From Dactylis glomerata (lineage: Eukaryota > Streptophyta > Magnoliopsida > Poales > Poaceae): 64,000 nt of DNA. Location: NCBI GenBank assembly GCA_007115705.1, contig QXEO01000143.1:5935434-5999433 (forward strand). Direction: 5' to 3'. This document shows positions 57,666 to 64,000 of the stretch, one piece after another. A program made the translations under genes and the position numbers. Position 1 is the stretch's first letter, and every line of letters begins with the position of its first letter. The notes beneath the pieces are model-generated. The model saw only the letters and a list, made by a program, of their open reading frames with translations. It was not told the origin of the DNA and did no database searches.

Positions 57666-58160
57666 AACATGTGTTCCTGTCAGTTGCTTTCAAGGTTTTA
57701 ACAATACTGGCAGTGCATATTCAGTGTCGTCCTGCCTCAAGCTGTCCCCGACAATGGATGAAATTTTAGTTGTTGTATACTGTACTTTGCTTTGAATCTT
57801 TAGCAAAAAACAATTCTTCAATTTTGAGCCAGGAAGTGAATCACCAACTTGGCAAATACTAGCTCCGTTCCATAACTTTTGTCGTGATTGTAGTTCTGAA
57901 CTAGGGAGTATCTTGTTTCCGGAGCAAGTCAAAACATGTAAGAACATCTGCAATTCTGCATTATATGTCACAAGGAAAACCACACTAGTTCTCAAGGGAA
58001 CGCTTTGCATCAACCCTATCTTATGATACCTATCATCTATCAGATCTCTCATTCACACTCTGCACCATCCTTCCACAACACCTCCTATGTACATGCACAT
58101 CAACTTCTATTTACGGCAAACGCATGCTCTTCAAAAGATAAAAAATAACTGAAGAAGGAA
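57666..58160. other. Spacer between the convergent genes
   Basis: Non-coding; the right part probably includes the 3' UTR of the minus-strand TPR gene. It contains a 47-bp Stowaway-like relic at 57862-57908. Confidence 0.45.
57862..57908. mobile_element. Stowaway-like MITE relic
   Basis: TA-flanked GCTCCGTTCCATAAC...CTAGGGAG with TA following (57860-57861 and 57909-57910). The start resembles Stowaway ends (CTCCGTTCC) and the end GGGAGTA fits, but most of the element is gone. Confidence 0.4.
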
Positions 58161-59684
58161 TCAACAAGCCATTTGGTCCCTGAATGCGTCTAGCTCCTCG
58201 AATACAGGCAGCCTCCTCGACCTGAACGGTGTCCAGTCGTTCATCGCAAGGTCTAGTCTCTCCACGATCTCTTCGGTGAAACTGAAGCCGAGATCTAACG
58301 GCGATGAAACATACGTCACCGGGCAGAGCTCACGGAGCAGTTGCTCAGCTCTGGAGACCGCCTTGTCATCGTCCGGTCCGGAGATTCTTCGAAGCAGGAC
58401 ATCCTCGAGTACTTGCATTGCCTCCTCCTGCCTGCCCTGTTTGATCAGGCACAGCCCAAGGTTGCACGCCCTGTTGGCATCAGGCACTATGGTTTGGGCC
58501 TTCCGGTACACCAGTTCAGCGGCTTCGTAGTTGCTCTGCTGCATGTAAGCCCAGCCAAGGTTGCCCTGCAATTGCACATGGGAAAGTTTCAGTAACTCAA
58601 GTGTAACTGAATACCGCAGTGACATGCCCAACTGGCAACCAGCAAGAAGGAGCAACACGGGAGCAGTAAACCGTACCAGGATGCGGGACATCTCCTGCTG
58701 GATGGAGACCTGGAACTTCTTGCCGTGGGAGCGCGCCGTCTTTGTGACCTTCCCATTAAAGGCCTCGCCGAGGCATATCATCTTCAGCTTCTGTTTCAGC
58801 AGCTCAATCTGCTCCTCAACTTTTCCACATTTCTGAACATCAAAATTGACATCACGTTAGAATTCAGGAACTAGCCAAGATTTGTTTTGCAAAGTGCGCG
58901 ACGAAATGCACCTTGTAGAGGTCGATGAGCAGGTTGTCGAGGGACTCCTGCGCCTGCCTGGAGCAGAGGTGTCTGAAGGACCTGATGGCCTCGATGGCCT
59001 CCTCGGCGCGGTCCTGCTGCTTCATCACCACGGCCATGTCCTTGAGCGCGCTGTCCACCCTGTCCCCGGAGTTGATCGCCTTCCAGAACCACACGATCGA
59101 CGCCTCCGCATCCTTCTCCACGAGCTGATTCATCCAATCCAAGTCGTTTCGCCCAAGTTAGCAATTTAAAACGTTGCAGGAAGAGCTCGTGGGACAAAAA
59201 AAAAATCGTGTTCAACTAATAACCATGAATTTGATGTATAGTTAAAACAGAATCAGTCGTTAAGCACGCACGTTGACCCCGTCGATGGACCACCACCCAT
59301 TTGCGGTAACCTTAGCACAGTGACCGATTCGGTGAACAGTGGTTCCTTTCTGAGGAAAGAAAGATTTGGTGCAGAGAGCATCCCGAAGAATCACCCCGGA
59401 GCTGGAACTAGCTATGGTTTGCTTTTTTGATGCTAGCCGTTACCATGATTGGGCACCAGTGCGCAATCATGGATTTAATGCTACTGTTCCAGTTTCCGTT
59501 ACAAACCACAACTCACTCGAGAAGGCAGAGGCGGGATTTGCATGGACGGAAGAGAAGCTGAGATTAACCGTACCTGGAGGTGCTTGGCCCGGACGTAGGG
59601 GCTGTCGCCGGCGGGGACCTTGTGGACGACGTGGAACAGATCCTTCTTCTCTCCGGCTCTCCTCCTGTAAGAAGCAGCGGCCAT
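58161..59684 (-). CDS. TPR protein of the SDI1/MS5 (sulfur deficiency-induced, pollenless3-like) family
   Basis: Four phase-0 exons on minus give 294 aa: 59684-59574, 59124-58912, 58832-58677 and 58565-58161, all with GT...AG introns. The start MAAASYRRRAGEKKDLFHVV leads into VPAGDSPYVRAKHLQ, then VEKDAEASIVWFWKAINSG, hallmarks of this family. TPR-like helices occupy about residues 50-135 (VVMKQQDRAEEAIEAI) and 161-235 (NLGWAYMQQSNYEAAELVY, NRACNLGLCLIKQGR). The C-terminus ends NDWTPFRSRRLPVFEELDAF, also conserved. Arabidopsis SDI1 represses glucosinolate synthesis under sulfur lack, while MS5 acts in male meiosis; the cereal role here is not determined. All exons look intact. A GTCTC/GAGAC sulfur-response core lies upstream (59903-59907), but five bases prove little. 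Confidence 0.9.
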
Positions 59685-60363
59685 GTCGACGGACGGAGCT
59701 AGCTAGGAGGCGAGGAGAGCAATGGTGGGCGCGCGCGGATTGGTGGCTTGTTTCGCGGGTTGCGGGATCTGGAGGGTGGGAAGGAGGGGCCGAGGAAGAT
59801 GACGAGGCGGGCGGAGTGGATCTGGACGGGAAGGCGTCCTGGTTCCGGGGCAGGGGGTGGATGGGAACCTGGGTTGATCGGGCGGTCGGGTGGGCGGCAC
59901 GCGTCTCCATCCATCCGCGCGGGCGCGGCTCCAGTGACGTGCTCGCGGCGCCTAGGGGCAGGCGACGCGGCCACTTTCAGGGGCCGTTTAACGAGCTCAG
60001 CTGCGTCCCGATTGGCTGCATCTTCTAGACGCATGTGCATATTCCTTTTCTTCACTATTGTGTTGCAGAAAAAAAGTATAGAACCAGGAAATCTAAATGG
60101 AGCCAGAGCTCCATCGAGCGTTTATTTTTAAAAAATAAAAAATATTTTGAAGATTAAAAAAATCTAAATTTCCTTCTACATGTAGGCAATGTTGTACTTT
60201 ACCATCATGCAAAATCTTTAACTCGAAATACCTAATAAGAAAAAAATTAAAAATCTGACATGCAAGGTATTTTGAGTTGAGATTTTATACATTGTTAAAG
60301 TATAACATTATCAACATCTAGATATTTTTTCAGATTTTTTTAAATCTTTAAAATGCTACTACC
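59685..60363. other. Upstream region of the SDI1-like gene
   Basis: The first 350 bp are GC-rich with many CpG (for example GGGCGCGCGCGG), compatible with a promoter and 5' UTR read leftwards. Beyond 60100 it turns AT-rich. ORFs here are short and compositional. Confidence 0.4.
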
Positions 60364-60365
60364 TA

Positions 60366-60581
60366 CTCCCTCCGTTTATAAATATAAGATGTTTTAGGTT
60401 TGTGAAGCAAATGTATCTACTCCCTTGGAGCATTTATACTTATCTCCGTATGGATGTATCAGTGGTCGGAGGGAGTAGACAAGTTTTAGTGTGTATATTT
60501 GAATAAACCTACCCACTAAAAGATATCTGGATACATTTGATTCATAAAACTAAAACATCTTATATTTATAAACGGAGAGAG
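60366..60581. mobile_element. Stowaway MITE (Thalos-like), interrupted
   Basis: Terminal inverted repeats CTCCCTCCGTTTATAAATAT and its near-complement ATATTTATAAACGGAGAGAG are flanked by TA (60364-60365 and 60582-60583). Removing the nested insert leaves about 158 bp, the usual size for this group. Confidence 0.85.
60420..60475. mobile_element. Small Stowaway-like element nested in the MITE
   Basis: CTCCCTTGGAGC...GGTCGGAGGGAG, 56 bp, flanked by TA (60418-60419 and 60476-60477). Excision would restore the ATGTATCTAGACAAG core expected of the host MITE. Confidence 0.6.
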
Positions 60582-60583
60582 TA

Positions 60584-61004
60584 TGTTTCAAAATATAAGA
60601 AATTTTAGAACAAAGATAATATTTTTATTATTTTTTTGGTTGCAAAAAGGGCTCCATGAAGCATGAACTCCATTTGTCTGGAACTACTCTACTCCCGTGT
60701 CTCATCATGTGAGGCTATGTAGAATGCAAGGTGCTTAATGAGTTGCTTACAAAAAAAGAACCCAAATTTTCCTTATGCACTATTGCTTATTTGTATAGAA
60801 GAGGTGCTTAGTTAGACATCTGTCTAATCTATTTATGTACCAATGCTTAAACAGAATTGATTTATTTTCTTAAGCACTTTCTCATTAAAGTTTGTTCACA
60901 AAATAGTACTACAACTCATGGATCATATAAGGTTGAGACATGAAACAACCATCTAAAAGAGAGAATAACATGAACCACTGTTGCATCAACATGATATCTT
61001 GTGA
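60584..61004. other. Intergenic, nothing recognised
   Basis: AT-rich sequence without a credible ORF, RNA gene or transposon terminus. Confidence 0.35.
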
Positions 61005-62690
61005 TCAACCGTCATCTGAACTAGTTGTATAAATCTTGTGACAATGATTAGCCCAATAACTATGGCATGTCTGCGATCTGCCAACTGGAGAATGAAGCCC
61101 ATATGGATCCAATACATGGTCAAAGAGATAACCTAGAGAAAGAGGAAGCTCTTGATTTGTTAAACCATTGTATACGTTCCAAATGGCCCAAAGTAAAGCA
61201 AAACTATACATCCATATTTTAATTTATCTTCCTTAGCAAAACCATTCATAATATTAATTAGAGGTGATAGATTAAAAGTCATGTGAACTATATGCCATAT
61301 AATTCTTGCAAATGGGCAAGATATAAACAAGTACAGTATTGTTTCCTCTTTGTCACAAAAAAACATGTCTTATTACACTATCAGTTACTCTTTGCCAAAT
61401 TATCTTTGGTTAAATTCACTTTTTAGTTCTGGAACCACAACCAGAGAAAGATCTAGATTTTCAGTACTAACTCATATTTCAAATATATTTATGAAGGAAC
61501 CTAGTGTGCTCATTCAAAGTCAAGTTACATTGATAAAATCGAAAAGAACCGTATGTAGTCAAACCCAATCTAATGGTATCCGGATTGTCAGACAATTAAA
61601 TATCCGTTAACCGATGAACTTAGATGAAGCAGTTCCCTATTGTTATCGGGAACGAGACTAAATGTTTGGCCTTAATGAGATGAACCTTGATTCCTCTCTG
61701 GCCAGGAAAATATGCGGCTCCTCTTTGTTCTACTACCTTCACATCTCGAACATCTGTTCTTGGTTAAAGCCATTATGAATTATATTTAGAGGGACTTTTA
61801 AAATAACATTTTCCACTGATACTTCCTTTTGTTGTATTACCTCCGTCCCAAAATGTAAGCCTCTAAAAAGGCTTATATTTTAAGATGGAGGTAGTACAAT
61901 ATTATAAAGTGTTGAATACTTATGCGGGAGTAGGGAGTAGATAGTTTCCTAATCACGTGTCCTCACAAAACCTAGTGCTCTGTCCAGTTCCTACTTCAAC
62001 GGTCCTCTAGAAAAGAAATCGTACTTCACTTTAATTAAACCTTTCCAATAGGAAGAGACTATTGGTTTTGCTTTTACTTGCGATAGTATTTTAGATTGAA
62101 GATATTTTCTATGTCATAGATTTTGCGGTCTTGACACACATCTACTTCACTTAAAAGTTTAAACAATCATTTTCTAATTACATATTTATTTTTATATATG
62201 TCTAAACTTCTACGCCTAAACCGCCTTGATCCTTCGATTGATAGATGGTATTCCATTTTATTTTATGCCCACCACTCTCCCAAAAGAAACATGATCTACA
62301 AAAGTCTAATTTGTTTCGTACCCTTGTAGGTATTTCCATGAATGACAGTAAAACATAATAAAGCTAGTAAACACCGAGTTAATTAGAACCAGACGATCTC
62401 CGTGTGATAATAATTTACACACACAACATGCTAATTATTTTCAAACCAATTTTTAACTAGGTTCCCATTCACCATTCTTGTGTTTTCTAAAGTGAACTAG
62501 AACTCTCGATTATCTGAAAGGTAGAAAATATAGATTCACAATCAAATATTTTTTTACTATTTTTATACTTATTTAGATTGCCCGAATAGAATTTTCAGTA
62601 TTACAAAAATTTATGGCCAAGCCAGAAAATTGTTTAAAGATACAAAGAATTAGTTTCATGTGTAAAGCTTTCTAAAGATTATGTTCCGAG
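61005..62690 (-). pseudogene. Degenerate L1-type LINE relic (RT end to zf-RVT)
   Basis: Reading minus in shifting frames, 62500-62400 shows HKNGEWEPS and a following SHGDRLVLINSVFTSF, the conserved end of plant LINE RT. 62260-62215 has a fragment of the QPKDQGGLG type block. 61413-61340 shows LTKDNLAKSN and CFFCDKEE, leading to ILYLFISCPFARIIWHIV (zf-RVT). Stops and frameshifts are frequent. A 52-bp MITE is inserted at 61840. No ends or target duplication were found. Confidence 0.7.
61840..61891. mobile_element. 52-bp Stowaway-derived hairpin
   Basis: CCTCCGTCCC...GATGGAGG flanked by TA (61838-61839 and 61892-61893), with the arms (AAAATGTAAGCCT and AGGCTTATATTTT) meeting almost without a loop. 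It is a minimal deletion derivative within the LINE relic. Confidence 0.7.
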
Positions 62691-63190
62691 ATAATAAATG
62701 TGTCATTAGTGTATTATAGAACTAGTTGATACCTCGCACGTTGCCGCAGAAATGAGAGATTTTTTATATATGTAGAAATTAGCATAAATGGGTTGCACTT
62801 TGTGATAAAAACTCATATATGCATGCTCATGTGGATGATAGAGATTGGCTGATGACATTGACACTCACATATCTGCAACTTGCAAACATTATGGTTACAT
62901 ACAGTTTGACACAAAAAAACTCATGAGTGCATGATCATTCGAATCACTGGGGCTGGCTGATGATGTGAATACTTTTCATGTACAACTTTCAAACATTAAA
63001 TGGAGATAGTGGAGATCGGGTTTAGAGATATTATCAATCATTTTATTTTTTATAATTGGATTTAGTCTTGCCAAACAATTTTTAATTTTATATTTTGGAA
63101 TTGTGCAAAAAATTGCTAGAATTCCATACTCATAAATCCATGAATTCTCTCAGCTCACTCAGTACTTATAAATTCCAGCTTTATAAAATA
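62691..63190. other. Unassigned segment with imperfect 109-bp tandem repeat
   Basis: AAAACTCAT starts at 62807 and 62916, followed by diverged copies that share TGGCTGATGA and CTTGCAAACATTA / CTTTCAAACATTA. The preceding ACTAGTTGATACCTCGCAC resembles phrases common in grass repeats, but I cannot assign it. Confidence 0.4.
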
Positions 63191-63284
63191 CTCCCTCTGA
63201 TCAGAAATAAGTGTCAGCAATTTTATACTAACTTAGTACAAAGTTTGTACTAAGTCCCCGATAGTTATTTTCAATCGGAGGGAG
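63191..63284. mobile_element. Short Stowaway MITE
   Basis: CTCCCTCTGATCAGAAATAA...TCAATCGGAGGGAG, 94 bp, flanked by TA (63189-63190 and 63285-63286). The imperfect inverted repeats match Stowaway ends. Confidence 0.8.
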
Positions 63285-63286
63285 TA

Positions 63287-64000
63287 CATTATATAGACTG
63301 TTGCCTGAGCTCAATACAGCCAAAGTTGCATGAATAGAACCGAGAGAACAATTCTTTTTTTATAAAGAAGAGAATAGTTTGTAGGAGCAATAGAAGATGA
63401 CGAACATACTGCATTTGTATATAACTGACTTGATGGATAGGAGCAGAATAGAAGACGATGAATATGCTGTAGTTGCTTGCAAGGTGTGCAACTGACTGGA
63501 GCATTGACTTACAAATTTTGCATGTAGTCCCAAATTAGATGCTCCAGTATACATTCTGCTTCCGCAATCAAAACATTACGCTGCTCAAAGACATTAAGCA
63601 AAATTCTCTCATACCAATCAAATCGTAGCTACAGTCCAGTTTATCCCGTTCAATCAGCCATCGCAAGAAAAGGGTCACATAGGAATCTGATTTACCAAGA
63701 TGGAATTACCATCCATGAACAAATTCGTTGCAGGTTGCTCGGATACGCAAAATACTGAGGTGCAATCCATGCATCCAGCAAACAAAAAGAGGAACATAAG
63801 TTTCCTCCCACGGATGATATCATAGACTTCCTCAATGCAATTAGCTTCTAATGATCATGATGATGCTTCTGATGGTCTCTTTTCTTTGCAGCTTTTGATC
63901 ACACTGATGCTTCTCCAGTTGCTGCTACTACTGGCTGCACAACACGCGACAAATAACCTCAACGTCGACTCGGTGAGGGCGCCTTGTGCAAGGCTGTCAG
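63287..64000. other. Right edge, no confirmed gene
   Basis: No recognised coding sequence. A pyrimidine-rich tract ending TTTCTTTGCAG (to about 63892) resembles a splice acceptor. Just after it an open frame from the ATG at 63906 has a hydrophobic leader (MLLQLLLLLAAQHA) and runs off the window. It may be the start of a secreted protein gene or chance. Confidence 0.3.

Noticed and set aside
58871..59215. 114-aa minus frame overlapping SDI1-like exon 2
   Set aside because: Out-of-frame shadow; the recognised TPR frame with flanking splice sites is the real one.
59366..60028. 220-aa plus-strand ORF across SDI1-like intron 1, exon 1 and upstream region
   Set aside because: Antisense to a well-supported exon and of Arg/Gly-rich composition.
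63289..63554. Two overlapping minus ORFs near the right edge
   Set aside because: Short, partly over a MITE end, no recognised feature.
1..64000. CRISPR arrays, bacterial operons, tRNA or rRNA genes
   Set aside because: None seen. The tRNA-like matches are only the 18-nt retroelement primer sites.

Overview
The window is intergenic DNA of a large-genome grass, followed by a small gene island. BARE/Angela-type LTRs, Athila-lineage elements of the Sabrina/WHAM kind whose LTRs begin TGATACGTCTCC, Stowaway MITEs and a GC-rich first exon typical of grass genes point to a pooid cereal, most likely Triticeae. This is inference from repeat content; I could run no search.

Positions 1-51139 are nested LTR retrotransposons. 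From the left they are: W (1-3542, minus, Athila-like, cut by the window edge); a Tat-lineage Gypsy relic (3642-8733, minus) that interrupts an old LTR fragment called LTR A; then a large Athila-like element Y (minus, 9053-49642). Y's 3' LTR is split by a young, intact, autonomous Tekay/Del chromovirus (9858-22416, target duplication CTTGG). Y's 3' domain is split by element V (25392-33790, plus, AGAAC). Y's protease is split by a solo LTR (34688-36279, GGTTC). Y's gag is split by element Z (37300-47220, plus). Z's own 3' LTR is split by a deleted BARE/Angela Copia element (43851-46785, minus, CTGTT). To the right of Y's 5' LTR lies the 3' domain of a further Athila-like element, X (49643-51139), with no target duplication between them. 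This implies LTR recombination.

Positions 51262-64000 hold LINE remnants, Stowaway MITEs and two real genes arranged tail to tail. One is a three-exon DUF569 (fascin-like) gene on plus (54817-56058). The other is a four-exon TPR gene of the SDI1/MS5 family on minus (58161-59684). Between them sits a 5'-truncated LINE with a clean 11-bp target duplication.

The most notable content is in the retroelements. Three Athila-like relatives carry three unrelated ORFs in one slot between the leader and a shared long 3' domain: gag-protease, an unrecognised 197-aa ORF, and a 282-aa ORF with membrane segments. The Tekay element carries an extra coiled-coil ORF ahead of gag-pol. The Tat relic carries a spliced gene antisense to its own gag. 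No RNA genes, CRISPR arrays or bacterial features were seen.
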